From Streptomyces xanthophaeus (GTDB taxonomy: Bacteria; Actinomycetota; Actinomycetes; Streptomycetales; Streptomycetaceae): a DNA stretch of 32,871 nucleotides. Positions 13,737 through 22,429 of the stretch are shown piece after piece. Made by a program: the position numbers and the translations under genes. Location: positions 293,540 to 326,410 of the forward strand of contig NZ_KL647134.1 in assembly GCF_000725805.1 (NCBI RefSeq), written 5' to 3'. Within the stretch, counting starts at the first letter, position 1. Every line of letters starts with the position of its first letter. The notes below the pieces were generated by a model that saw nothing but the letters and a program-made list of their open reading frames with translations, was not told where the DNA came from and searched no databases.

Positions 13737-14924
13737 TCAGCGGTTGGAGCGCCGTACGACGACTGCGGTGACGGCGCCACCGATCAGCAGGCAGGCTCCC
13801 AGGCCGAGGCCGATCCACAGGAGCGGGCTACCGTCCTCCTTCGCCTCGGCCTTCGCCCCGGCCGGCGCGGGCGTACCGGAGGCCGGGGTCTTGCCCTCCG
13901 GTGAGGCGGACGGGGACTTGGCGGCGTCGGCCGCGGCGAGGTCGGGCAACGGGAACACGTCCGCGGGGCCGGGATCACCGGGGTTGGGCACGGCCACACG
14001 GGGCCGGACGACGCCGTAGCCGACGAAGTCATTGCGCTCGGACCCGTCGACGGGCTTCCCGGCGGTGTTCAACAGGACCCGCAGGACCTGGTTGTTGGTC
14101 CAGTCGGGATGCGCGGACCAGAGCAGGGCGGCGGAGGCGGAGGCGAGGGCGGAGGCCGAGCTCGTACCCGTGCCGGTACAGATCCCCGTCTTGCCCGTGC
14201 AGGCGGTGACAATGTCCTTGCCGGGCGCCGACAGGTCGACCTGCGGGCCATGCTGCGAGTCGCTGAGGGGCTCGCCATTGGCATCCACTGAGCCAACGCC
14301 TACCACTCCAGGCGTCGCGGCCGGGTACTCCATCCCATTTGTCGAGTTACCGGAGTTGCCGGCAGCGGCAAAGATCAACTTGCCTTTCGAGACCGCGTAC
14401 TTCACGGCTTCGGCGCGTTCCCTATCGTCCTCCGGCTTCCCGGACCTGCCTTTGGAAATATTGATGATCTTTGCGTCCGAGTCTGCGGCATATCGGATGG
14501 CTGCCACCCAAGCCGGGGTCGATCCCTCTTCCAACATGTCTGGCACTCGAATCGGGAGGATCTTGGCGCCTGGCGCAAGTCCGTAACCGCCATCACCGCT
14601 TGGGTGCTTTCCGGTGCCAGCGATCACTGCGGCCATGCCGGTGCCATGACCCGCGTAGTCGTTGTCCTTGTCTCCCTCGGCGTCTCCGGACGGGAAGACC
14701 GCTCCAGGGAGAACCTGCCCCTGAAGCTCCGGGATGCGATTGACACCGGTATCGATCACCGCAACGGTGATTCCCTTGCCGGTGCTGGTCTTCCAGATGT
14801 CATCGGCCTTCATGGCATCGAGATGCCACTGCTTGGACCGAACGGTGTCTGCGTGGGCCGGGGTCGCGGCGACCCCGGCCAACAGAAGACCCACCAGGGC
14901 CGAGGTCGCCTTGCGCATGCGCAT
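13737..14924 (-). CDS. mycP: type VII secretion-associated subtilisin-like protease (mycosin)
   Basis: A roughly 395-residue membrane-anchored S8 serine protease. Signal peptide (about 1-25, ATPAHA), catalytic triad in VIDTGV (Asp, about 58), GHGTGMA (His, about 93) and GTSSAS (Ser, about 255), with the oxyanion AAAGNSG. A Pro/Ala/Ser-rich stalk (about 310-365) and a C-terminal transmembrane helix with basic tail (LLWIGLGLGACLLIGGAVTAVVV, RRSNR) follow. Mycosins process ESX substrates outside the membrane. I chose the ATG at 14924; a TTG at 14933 and an ATG at 14918 are alternatives. It follows the WXG/PPE-like gene by 21 bases. Confidence 0.9.
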   Translation of the reverse strand: MRMRKATSALVGLLLAGVAATPAHADTVRSKQWHLDAMKADDIWKTSTGKGITVAVIDTGVNRIPELQGQVLPGAVFPSGDAEGDKDNDYAGHGTGMAAVIAGTGKHPSGDGGYGLAPGAKILPIRVPDMLEEGSTPAWVAAIRYAADSDAKIINISKGRSGKPEDDRERAEAVKYAVSKGKLIFAAAGNSGNSTNGMEYPAATPGVVGVGSVDANGEPLSDSQHGPQVDLSAPGKDIVTACTGKTGICTGTGTSSASALASASAALLWSAHPDWTNNQVLRVLLNTAGKPVDGSERNDFVGYGVVRPRVAVPNPGDPGPADVFPLPDLAAADAAKSPSASPEGKTPASGTPAPAGAKAEAKEDGSPLLWIGLGLGACLLIGGAVTAVVVRRSNR

Positions 14925-14945
14925 CCCGTGCAACGTCCGTTCTGC

Positions 14946-16412
14946 TCAGTCGATCACAGGCGGGACAACACGACGGTTGCTCTGCCAGGTCTCTTCGTCC
15001 TCGGCCAGGTAGTCGGGGCGTTCGCCCCCCTGCTCGTCACGGCGCTGACCCGGCGTGCGCGTGCCTGCGCCCGCATGGCCCATGGCACCCGCTCCCGCGC
15101 CGCCGTTCCGGACGAGACCCGAGCCTCCCTGGGTGAAGGGCTGTCCGCCCGTCACCGGGCGACCGCCCGCGGTCCCGGCCTGGCGCCCGCCTGCGACGCC
15201 GCCCGGCTCCGTGGCCAGGCGACGGCCCACCGGGGAACCACCCTGAACGCCGTGCCCGCCGCCGATCCCGTGACCCATGCCGCCGCCGCCGACGGGGCGG
15301 CCCGTCTGCTGGTGGCCTTCCGCACCGATGACAGTGCCGCGCGGAATGCCCGCGCCGGGGCCGTTGGGCGTCACCGGCCTGCCGCCCATGATCCCGCTGT
15401 CACGCGGAGGCAGACCCATGGGACCGACGAACTTGCCACCTGATCCACCCTGACCGGGCAGACCCGGGATCGGACCCAGGCCGACGGGACCGGGACCAAC
15501 CGGCCGCTGCATGCCGGTGATCGGCGGCAGCGGCATGGCCGGAGGAAGCCCGACGGGGAGCGCAGGGCCCGGACCGACCGGCGACGGGCCCGTAGGGAGA
15601 CCGGTGGTCGGGGGCAGGGTCGGATTCGGAGGCGCGATGACGCTGTCGATGTCCACGCCGACCTCCCGGTCCGGAAGACCGGGCAGAGGCGTCGGCGTGG
15701 GCACCGTCGTCGACGGAAGCGTGTTGTCCGGCTGAGGCTGGCGTCCAAGCGTCCGCCCCGGATCGTCCGAGTCTCCACGACTCACTGACGGAGAGGAAAC
15801 GTCACCCATAGCCCTGCTGGAGGCGGTTCCACCGCCACTTCCGCCGCCATCCCGCGCCACGTCCTCGTACGGGTTCGCCGAGTCAGGAACCAGCACCGCC
15901 GGCGGCGGCGGGAATGTAGGAACCTTGGAGTTGTCCATCACCGTGGACGACTCGCTGTACCGGCCGGCCAGCTTGTTCATCGCGTCCACGGCCCTGCCGT
16001 GCTCCGCGTTCAGCTTCGCCAGTGCGTCCATGCCGCGCGGCGTCTGGAGTTCGGCCTTGGTCGCGGCGTCGGCGGCGGCGTTGTACGGGGGCATGTCCCC
16101 CTTCTGGCCTGCGGGGTCGGGCTTGACCTGGTACATGATCTGGGCGGTTTCGGTCATCTGCTTGCCCGCCGCGGCACTGTAGTCGGCCAGCACCAGAGTG
16201 GCGCTGCCCATCTGGTTCACCCACTCCTCGAAGGCGCGGGCCGCTTCGCCTTCCCAGCCCTTGACCTTGTGCTTCTTGAGGGCGGCGCCGATCGTCTTGA
16301 TCGCTGCCGCAGCATCGGTGAGCTGAGTGCCGCGCGTCCGCACCACTTCCGGGTCGATCGCAGCGATCATCGCGTGCAGTTCTGCATGCGACATTCCCTC
16401 GAACTTCGTCAT
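14946..16412 (-). CDS. WXG/PPE-like type VII secretion substrate with Pro/Gly-rich tail
   Basis: A 488-residue protein. The first 160 or so residues are helical and carry a WXG-type turn (KGWEGEAARAFEEW, Trp53-Gly55). The rest is a long Pro/Gly/Thr-rich region without clear fold (PTPLPGLPDREVG, LPTGPSPVGPGPALPVG, GGGMGHGIGGGHG). This layout, helical WXG head plus disordered tail, is that of PPE/EspB-like secreted proteins rather than a component of the machine. The start overlaps the previous stop by one base (TGATG), so the genes are coupled. It may be the substrate of the mycosin encoded next. Confidence 0.82.
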   Translation of the reverse strand: MTKFEGMSHAELHAMIAAIDPEVVRTRGTQLTDAAAAIKTIGAALKKHKVKGWEGEAARAFEEWVNQMGSATLVLADYSAAAGKQMTETAQIMYQVKPDPAGQKGDMPPYNAAADAATKAELQTPRGMDALAKLNAEHGRAVDAMNKLAGRYSESSTVMDNSKVPTFPPPPAVLVPDSANPYEDVARDGGGSGGGTASSRAMGDVSSPSVSRGDSDDPGRTLGRQPQPDNTLPSTTVPTPTPLPGLPDREVGVDIDSVIAPPNPTLPPTTGLPTGPSPVGPGPALPVGLPPAMPLPPITGMQRPVGPGPVGLGPIPGLPGQGGSGGKFVGPMGLPPRDSGIMGGRPVTPNGPGAGIPRGTVIGAEGHQQTGRPVGGGGMGHGIGGGHGVQGGSPVGRRLATEPGGVAGGRQAGTAGGRPVTGGQPFTQGGSGLVRNGGAGAGAMGHAGAGTRTPGQRRDEQGGERPDYLAEDEETWQSNRRVVPPVID

Positions 16413-16903
16413 CAGACCACACCGCCCTTGTTCTTACCGTCGGCCTTCGGGCTGTCGTCCTGCTTCGCGTACGGGTCACGGTCCCGGACGTACTGATCGT
16501 GGGCCTGCTTGGCGATGGCAGCCATCCGCTGCCGCGCCTCCTCGTCCACGCCGGCGTAGCCCTTGCCCGCCGTCAGGATCGCGATGCCCAGGCCCTCGAT
16601 CTGGGTCGCCAGGCCCTTCGACAGCTTGTGCAGCTCCGAGTGGACCGTCTTGTACGACGTGTAGAGCGCCTCGGCTTCCGTGAAGTTCTGGCCCAGTGCG
16701 CCCTTCGGCAGCGTGCCGTCGGCCAGCTTGCCGGGGTCCGCCGGGGACTTCTCCAGTGACGACAGGAGTTCGTCCACCAGGGTCTTGTAGTCCTTCAGCG
16801 ATTCGTACTCGATCGTCAGCGCAGCCGCCTGCGCCCTGATCGACGCCGCCATGCTGCCTGACACGCCACCCAGAAAAGCTGCCGGCCCGTTGTCCTCTGC
16901 CAC
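16412..16903 (-). CDS. helical protein, first gene of the type VII satellite operon
   Basis: A 163-residue protein without signal peptide, predicted all-helical from its heptad-like pattern (IRAQAAALTIEYESLKDYKT, LVDELLSSLEKS), with a charged Lys/Asp-rich C-terminus (KQDDSPKADGKNKGG). It has no WXG of its own but by size and place could pair with the following WXG-like protein as a secreted heterodimer. The GTG at 16903 has GGGGAGG five bases upstream; a longer reading to 16972 has no such site. The stop overlaps the next start. Confidence 0.78.
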   Translation of the reverse strand: MAEDNGPAAFLGGVSGSMAASIRAQAAALTIEYESLKDYKTLVDELLSSLEKSPADPGKLADGTLPKGALGQNFTEAEALYTSYKTVHSELHKLSKGLATQIEGLGIAILTAGKGYAGVDEEARQRMAAIAKQAHDQYVRDRDPYAKQDDSPKADGKNKGGVV

Positions 16904-17007
16904 GATGGCCTCCCCGACTCCCCGTCTCCCCGTAGGAGCGGCGTCTCCGCCGCTCCCCGTCCCCGTTCGCAACCGTGTGCACGCACGCGTGACCGGTCCT
17001 ACCGATC

Positions 17008-17036
17008 ACTCTAGCGACCGGCGCCGACACTCCCAA
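17008..17036 (-). promoter_or_regulatory. promoter of the type VII satellite operon
   Basis: Minus-strand TTGGGA (17031-17036), a 17-bp spacer and TAGAGT (17008-17013) give a good sigma70-type promoter about 105 bases upstream of the GTG at 16903. Confidence 0.55.
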
Positions 17037-17044
17037 GCCCGGGG

Positions 17045-17056
17045 TTGCACGTGCAA
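17045..17056. promoter_or_regulatory. perfect 12-bp palindrome upstream of the type VII operon promoter
   Basis: TTGCACGTGCAA lies just upstream of the -35 box of the type VII operon and 14 bases beyond the stop of the Mo-hydroxylase gene. It is a candidate activator or repressor site. Confidence 0.35.
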
Positions 17057-17070
17057 TGCGGGTCACACGG

Positions 17071-19413
17071 TCAAGAGTTGGGAACCGACACCGCGGCCGA
17101 AGGCCTGATGGGGAGCCTGTTGACCGGCCGGCCCGTCGCCGCGCGCACCGCCGAGGCCACCGCGGCCGGGGCCGTCACGACCGGGACGGCGCTCGCCGCC
17201 TTGGCGCCGAAGGGGGCCACCACGTCCCGCTCCTCGACCAGTTTGACGATGCGGACCGCCGGGGCGTCCAGCGAGGTCGGCAGCGTGTAGCCGGTGAGGT
17301 CGGGGTGGCGGACCAAGCCGGAGACCGTACGGAGGTTCTCCGAGAGGGCCGCGCCCACGCCCTGGGTGACGCCCGCCTCGATACGGGCCGCCAGCTGACG
17401 GGGGTTGAGGATCCGGCCGACGTCCTGGGCCACCGCCAGCTCCACCACCCGTACGGAGCCCAGCTCGATGTCCACGTCCACCACCGCGCGGATCGCGCAG
17501 AAGGCGAGGCCCACGAAGGCGTCGCCCTGGCCGTCCCCGTCCAGGGGTTCCGTCGGGTGGGGGCGGCACTGGGCCGTCGCCCAGAGCTCCTTGCCCTCCA
17601 GGGCCTCGGCGACCGTCGTGGTGAACGCCCCGTCGTACGAGGTGATCCGGCCGTCCGTGATCTGCAACAGCTCGGTGGACATGCCCAGTTTGTGCGCCAT
17701 CGGCTGGAGGAGCTGGGTGCGCACCATCTTCGCCGCCCGCTCCACGGCGCCGCCCGACACCCACGTGTGCCGGCCGTGCGCGGAGGCGCCCGCCGGCGGC
17801 TGGTCGGTGTCGACCGGGGCCATCACGACCTCGTCGACGCCCAGCGTCTCCTGGACGATCTGGCGGGCGAGCGTGGCGAAGCCCTGGCCGGTGTCGACCG
17901 CGGCGCAGATCACCGTCGCCGTGCCGCCCACGACCTTGACCGTCGCCGTCGACACCTCGTCGGTGCCCTCGGCGCCGAGCATGTGGACCATGCCGACCCC
18001 GTAGCCGACGCCGCGCCGCACCGCACCCGGCTCCCCCGCGCCCTCCGGTCCGCCCGGCAGCAGCCACTCGTCCTCGGGGGTGTCCTTCGGCAGCGCGGGC
18101 AGCTCGAAATCGCGTACCGCGCGCAGCAGTTCCGCCACGGGGGCGGGGCAGGTCACGGTCTGGCCGGTGGGCAGGAGGTCGCCCGTCGCCAGGACGTTGC
18201 GCATGCGCAGCTCGGCGCCGTCGATGCCGAGGGCGGCCGCGAGCTTGTCCATCTGGCCCTCGTACGCGGCGCACACCTGCATCGCGCCCTCGCCCCGGAC
18301 GTGGCCCGACGGCGGGTTGTTGGTGCGTACCGCCCAGCCCTCCACGAAGGCGTGCGGGACGACGTACGGGCCGCAGGCGAAGGCCACCGCGGCCGCCAGC
18401 GACTCGGAGGACGCGTCGGCGTACGCGCCCGCGTCCATCAGGATCTGCGCCTCGACCTTGACCAGCCGGCCCTCCGCGTCCGCGTGGTGGCGGTAGCGCA
18501 GCATGGTCGGGTGGCGGTGGGTGTGGCCGAGGAAGGACTCCTCGCGGGTGGCGACCAGCTTGACGGGGCAGCCCGTGCGCAGGGCCAGCAGGCCCAGCGG
18601 CAGCTGGAAGGCGGCGTCCTCGCGGTCGGCGGTCGCGCCGGGGACCCCGGTGACGACGACGCGGACGCGGTCCGGCTCCAGGCCGAAGCAGGCCGCCGCC
18701 AGGTCGCGGTCGGTGTGCGGGTCGGTGGAGGCCGTGTACAGCTCGACGCCGCCGTCGGGCCGCGGTACGGCCAGTCCGGCCTCGGCGCCGATCGGGGCGG
18801 GGTCCTGGCGGCCGATGCGGTAGAGGCCCTCGACGACGACCTCGCCGGTCGCCTCGGGGTCGCCGTAGCGCAGCGGGATGTGCCGGATCAGGTTGCCGTC
18901 GGGGTGCAGGGCGGGGGCGCCGAAGGACTGCTCGGGGTCGGTGACCGGGTCGAGGAGCTCGTACTCGACGGCGATGGCGGCCGCGGCGAGCCGCGCCGTG
19001 TCGGGGTGGTCGGCGGCGACGGCGGCGATGGGTTCGCCGTGGTGGCGCACGACGTCGTGGGCGAACACCGGCCGGTCGGCGATGCGGCGGCCGTGCGTCG
19101 TGGCCCCGGGGACGTCGGCGTGGGTGACGACCGCGCGGACGCCGGGCATCTCGGCGGCGGCCGAGGTGTCGACGGACAGGATGCGGGCGTGGGCGTGCGG
19201 GGAGCGCAGGACGGCGGCCCACAGCAGGCCTTCGGCCCACAGGTCGGCGGCGTAGGGGAAGGTGCCCTCGGTCTTGGCCCGGGTGTCGGCGGCCGGGACG
19301 GAGGCCCCGATGCCGCGCGGTGCCTGCTGCCGGTCGCCGTCCTCGGTCGCCGCCAGGGCGGTCACCGTGTTGTTCAGTGCGGTCGTCGCCGTCGCCGCGT
19401 CCTGCCCGCTCAC
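17071..19413 (-). CDS. xanthine dehydrogenase family, molybdopterin-binding subunit
   Basis: A 780-residue large subunit of a molybdenum hydroxylase. The N-terminal a/b hammerhead domain (TEGTFPYAADLWAEGLLWAAVLRSPHAHARI) is followed by two Mo-pterin domains (RPVKLV-type segment CPVKLVATREESFLGHTHRHP; PPSGHVRGEGAMQ; DTGQGFATLARQIV; ASAHGRHTWVSGGA). It should pair with the FAD and 2Fe-2S subunits encoded upstream and oxidise a heterocycle or aldehyde. Near the C-terminus the place where family members have GVGE or GxGE reads GAKAASAVPVV, so the usual catalytic Glu appears absent. The GTG at 19413 overlaps the previous stop (GTGA). Confidence 0.88.
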   Translation of the reverse strand: MSGQDAATATTALNNTVTALAATEDGDRQQAPRGIGASVPAADTRAKTEGTFPYAADLWAEGLLWAAVLRSPHAHARILSVDTSAAAEMPGVRAVVTHADVPGATTHGRRIADRPVFAHDVVRHHGEPIAAVAADHPDTARLAAAAIAVEYELLDPVTDPEQSFGAPALHPDGNLIRHIPLRYGDPEATGEVVVEGLYRIGRQDPAPIGAEAGLAVPRPDGGVELYTASTDPHTDRDLAAACFGLEPDRVRVVVTGVPGATADREDAAFQLPLGLLALRTGCPVKLVATREESFLGHTHRHPTMLRYRHHADAEGRLVKVEAQILMDAGAYADASSESLAAAVAFACGPYVVPHAFVEGWAVRTNNPPSGHVRGEGAMQVCAAYEGQMDKLAAALGIDGAELRMRNVLATGDLLPTGQTVTCPAPVAELLRAVRDFELPALPKDTPEDEWLLPGGPEGAGEPGAVRRGVGYGVGMVHMLGAEGTDEVSTATVKVVGGTATVICAAVDTGQGFATLARQIVQETLGVDEVVMAPVDTDQPPAGASAHGRHTWVSGGAVERAAKMVRTQLLQPMAHKLGMSTELLQITDGRITSYDGAFTTTVAEALEGKELWATAQCRPHPTEPLDGDGQGDAFVGLAFCAIRAVVDVDIELGSVRVVELAVAQDVGRILNPRQLAARIEAGVTQGVGAALSENLRTVSGLVRHPDLTGYTLPTSLDAPAVRIVKLVEERDVVAPFGAKAASAVPVVTAPAAVASAVRAATGRPVNRLPIRPSAAVSVPNS

Positions 19414-21515
19414 GCCGTGCCTCCGTGGTGGATGCCGCCCTCGCCGGGCGCTGCCTGGTGCGGGATGCGCGGCTCCGGGGAGCCCTGCGGGGCCGTGGGG
19501 TCGGCCGGTGCCGTGCCCGCCGCCCCGGATGCCGTGGCCTCGCGCTCGGCCACGACGTCGCGCACGGCGTCGATGACCCCCGCGTAGCCGGAGCAGCGGC
19601 AGAGGTTGCCGCACAGGGCCTGCCGGGTCTCCAGCTCGCTGGGGGCGTGGTTGCCTTCCAGCAGGTCGTGGATGGTCATGGCCATGCCGGGTACGCAGAA
19701 CCCGCACTGCACCGCACCCGACCTGCACAACGCCTGCTGCACGTCCGAGAGTTCCCCGTCGGTCGCGAGACCTTCGACGGTGCGGACCTCACTGCCCGCG
19801 GCCGTCGCGGCCGGGACCAGGCAGGAGGCGACGAGCCGGCCGTCGACCTGCACGGCGCAGGCGCCGCATTCGCCCTGCGAGCAGCCGTCCTTGGCGCCGG
19901 CGAGGCCGAGGCGTTCGCGCAGCACGTAGAGGAGGGACTCGCCGATCCAGGCGCTGGTGACGGGGCGGTCGGCGCCGTTGACGCGCAGGACGTAGGAGGC
20001 CTGCGGGTGCTCGTCGGGTGCGGCGGCCGTCGTTTCTTCGTACGTCGGCTCCTCGGGCGGGAGACCTTCGGCGGTACCGGCGAGCGGAGGTGCCACAGCG
20101 AGATCGGCGGTGTCCTCGTCCCGCGTGGGCGCGGCCGTGGTGTCCTGGGGCTCGGGGGCGGCCTCGCCGGTCCCGGTCCCGGTCCCGGACCCGGCCTCGT
20201 GGCCGTGCCCGTGACCCTCCGCAGGCCCGTGCCCGTGCCCGTCCGCGGGGCCGTGCGCGGCCTCCGCGGCCGGGGCCTCCTCGGGCGCGGCCTGTCCGGG
20301 GGTGTGCTCGGGAGCGTGGCCGAAGGCCGTGAAGCCGTGGCCGTCGGTGTCCCCGGGGCCCGCGGGCCCGGCGGGGTCGGCCGCCGCGGCACCGGCCGTG
20401 CCGAAGGGGTCGAAGCCCCCGGCGGACGCGGCGGACTCATGGTGCCCGACCGACTCGTGGTGCTCGTGGTGCCCTGCATGCCCCACGTGCCCCACGTGCC
20501 CCACGTGCCCCGCGGCCGCAGCGGGCTCCCCCGGGTGCGGCCGCTCCCCGGCGACCGGCGTGCCCGCCGGGCCGTGCGCGGCCTCGATGTCGTGCGGCGC
20601 CGGGTGCGCCGGCTCGCCCTCCGGGAGCGGGGTGCCCACGCCGGGGCCGCCCAGCACGCGCGGCCCGTGCCCGCGGGAGCCGACCCCGGGTCCGCCGAAC
20701 AGCCGTCCGGAGGCCGCGCCCGCGGAGGCGGCCGCCGCCGCGGCGGCCGATGCCGCCGCCTCGTCGGTGCCCGGGAGGAGGCCATGAAGGGTGCCCTGGT
20801 CGGCGCCGGGCCGGGGCGCCGCGTAGCCGCGGGCGCCGTCGAAGTCGGGGTGGTCGGCCCAGGGGGCCGCGGCGCCGCCGGGCAGGGTCGCCGGGGCCTG
20901 GCTCCAGTCGGCCGCGTAGCCGTTCTGCGGGAATTCCTCCGGCTGTCCGGACAGTTCCGGCAGGGCCCACTGGCCGGTCGTCGTGCCGGTCTCGGGCCCG
21001 GGCTCGTGCGCCGCCTCGGGGAAGCGCCATTCCGCCGTCTCGCCCGGGTCGTGGTCCGCTTCGGCCGCGGCGGGCTCCGCCGGGGCCGCTGCGGCCTGGC
21101 GCTGCTCGGCGAAGGCCGCGGCCACCGAGGCCGGGATCGGCACGGACGCCGGGATCGGTCCGCCGACGGAGGACGGGCCCGGGGCAGGGGCCTGTTCCTG
21201 CCCGGCCGCGCCCGCCTCGGGCCACTGGACGGGGATCGTCCAGGTGCCCGTGGCCGGGTCCGTGGTGGCGGAGCCGAGCGGCACGATCATCGGCGGCGGC
21301 ACGTAGCCGTGCCCGGGGGCCGCGAGCGGTTCACCGGTGTCCAGCGCGTCCAGCATGTCCTGGGGCAGCTTCACGAAGGCCGTCGCGTCGGAGTCGTACT
21401 CGCCGCCGTGCGGCACCGGCTCCCAGCCCCAGTCGGATCCCGTCGGACCCGCCGGACCCGTGCCGTCCGGACTCCCCGTCGCTCCGCCCACGTACCCGTT
21501 CTCGTTCTCGCTCAT
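19410..21515 (-). CDS. 2Fe-2S subunit of the molybdenum hydroxylase with a long low-complexity N-terminus
   Basis: A 701-residue protein. Only residues from about 506 on form the usual two-cluster ferredoxin subunit: CSQGECGAC...C (about 545-565) for the plant-type cluster and QCGFC...CRC (about 604-641) for the second. Normal subunits have 150-200 residues. The first 505 or so are Ala/Pro/Gly/Glu-rich, with a His-rich block (GHVGHVGHVGHAGHHEHHE, then HGHGHGPAEGHGHGHE). No frameshift is needed to join the parts and the codon bias is that of the host. The ATG at 21515 overlaps the FAD-subunit stop (ATGA). The extension might bind metal or tether the complex; this is inference. Confidence 0.88.
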   Translation of the reverse strand: MSENENGYVGGATGSPDGTGPAGPTGSDWGWEPVPHGGEYDSDATAFVKLPQDMLDALDTGEPLAAPGHGYVPPPMIVPLGSATTDPATGTWTIPVQWPEAGAAGQEQAPAPGPSSVGGPIPASVPIPASVAAAFAEQRQAAAAPAEPAAAEADHDPGETAEWRFPEAAHEPGPETGTTTGQWALPELSGQPEEFPQNGYAADWSQAPATLPGGAAAPWADHPDFDGARGYAAPRPGADQGTLHGLLPGTDEAAASAAAAAAASAGAASGRLFGGPGVGSRGHGPRVLGGPGVGTPLPEGEPAHPAPHDIEAAHGPAGTPVAGERPHPGEPAAAAGHVGHVGHVGHAGHHEHHESVGHHESAASAGGFDPFGTAGAAAADPAGPAGPGDTDGHGFTAFGHAPEHTPGQAAPEEAPAAEAAHGPADGHGHGPAEGHGHGHEAGSGTGTGTGEAAPEPQDTTAAPTRDEDTADLAVAPPLAGTAEGLPPEEPTYEETTAAAPDEHPQASYVLRVNGADRPVTSAWIGESLLYVLRERLGLAGAKDGCSQGECGACAVQVDGRLVASCLVPAATAAGSEVRTVEGLATDGELSDVQQALCRSGAVQCGFCVPGMAMTIHDLLEGNHAPSELETRQALCGNLCRCSGYAGVIDAVRDVVAEREATASGAAGTAPADPTAPQGSPEPRIPHQAAPGEGGIHHGGTA

Positions 21516-22429
21516 GAGCTCAGTGCCCTCCCCAGGGCCCTTCGTGCCAGTACGGCCACCGTCCGCCGCAGATGCAGTACGCCGGGGGCCACCGGGTCCC
21601 CCTGGTCGGGCACGCAGGCGGCCGCGACGTAGTCGCCGAAGGCCTCCAGCGCCTCGGGGGCCAGGCTCCGCTCCCCGTCCCAGTCGATCAGCGAGGCCAC
21701 CCACTGCTCGGCCTCCAGCGGCCGCAGCGGCATGGGGGCGACCGCACCGATCGCACACCGCACGCCCCGGCGCGCGGGGTCAAGTACGAGCCCCACGGAC
21801 GCGACCGCGCGCCCGGGACCCGTACGTCCCGTGGCCTTCAGGAACACCTGCGGGGCGTGCAGCAGCGGCACCCGGACGAAGCCGATCAGTTCGCCGGGGC
21901 GCAGCATGTCGCGGCCGGCCAGCAGGTAGGACACCGGGATCTCCCGCTGCCCGCCCGGGCCGACGATCACGAGGACGGCTTCGAGCGCGGCCAGCACGGG
22001 CAGCGCGTCGCCGGTCGGCGCGGCGGTGGCGATGTTCCCGCCGAGGGTTCCGGCGTTGCGGATCTGCGGGGGGCCGGCGGCGCGCGCGGCGGCCGCGAGC
22101 GCGGGGATCAGAGCGGCGAAATCCGGCCGTCCCATCCGTGCGTGGGTGAGGCCCGCACCGAGGAGGGCGTGCCCGTCCTGGTACTGCCAGCCGCGGATCT
22201 CGTTGATCCGGCCCAGACCCACCAGGGCGGCGGGCCGCAGCAGCCCTGCGTTGACGGCGGCCATCAGGTCGGTGCCGCCGGCGACGGGCACGGCGGCGGG
22301 CATGGCGGTGAGCGCCGCCACGGCCTCGTCGAGCGAGACCGGCAGCGTCACGGAGTGCGCCGCCTGCGGCCCCTGGGGTCCCTGAGGTGAGTCCGGTGCG
22401 TGCAGTGCGTGCGGTGCGTGCGTGGTCAA
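21512..22429 (-). CDS. FAD-binding subunit of the molybdenum hydroxylase (CoxM/XdhA type)
   Basis: A 305-residue protein. FAD-binding motifs AGGTDLM (about 50-56) and RNAGTLGGNIATAAPTGD (about 124-141) and the C-terminal CO dehydrogenase flavoprotein domain are visible. I chose the TTG at 22429 (LTTHAPHALHAP): its TTG overlaps the stop of a 32-codon ORF (TTGA, 22426-22429), the same coupling used by the other subunits, and relatives start at this point. A GTG at 22522 with a good Shine-Dalgarno would add 31 residues; that ribosome site serves the small ORF instead. It passes electrons between the 2Fe-2S subunit and NAD+ or another acceptor. Confidence 0.85.
   Translation of the reverse strand: MTTHAPHALHAPDSPQGPQGPQAAHSVTLPVSLDEAVAALTAMPAAVPVAGGTDLMAAVNAGLLRPAALVGLGRINEIRGWQYQDGHALLGAGLTHARMGRPDFAALIPALAAAARAAGPPQIRNAGTLGGNIATAAPTGDALPVLAALEAVLVIVGPGGQREIPVSYLLAGRDMLRPGELIGFVRVPLLHAPQVFLKATGRTGPGRAVASVGLVLDPARRGVRCAIGAVAPMPLRPLEAEQWVASLIDWDGERSLAPEALEAFGDYVAAACVPDQGDPVAPGVLHLRRTVAVLARRALGRALSS

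Noticed and set aside
17056..19587. Open frame of 843 codons antisense to the Mo subunit gene
   Set aside because: It is the mirror of a real high-GC gene; composition is Arg/Gly/Ala/His-rich with no fold or motif, and the opposite strand carries clear family motifs.
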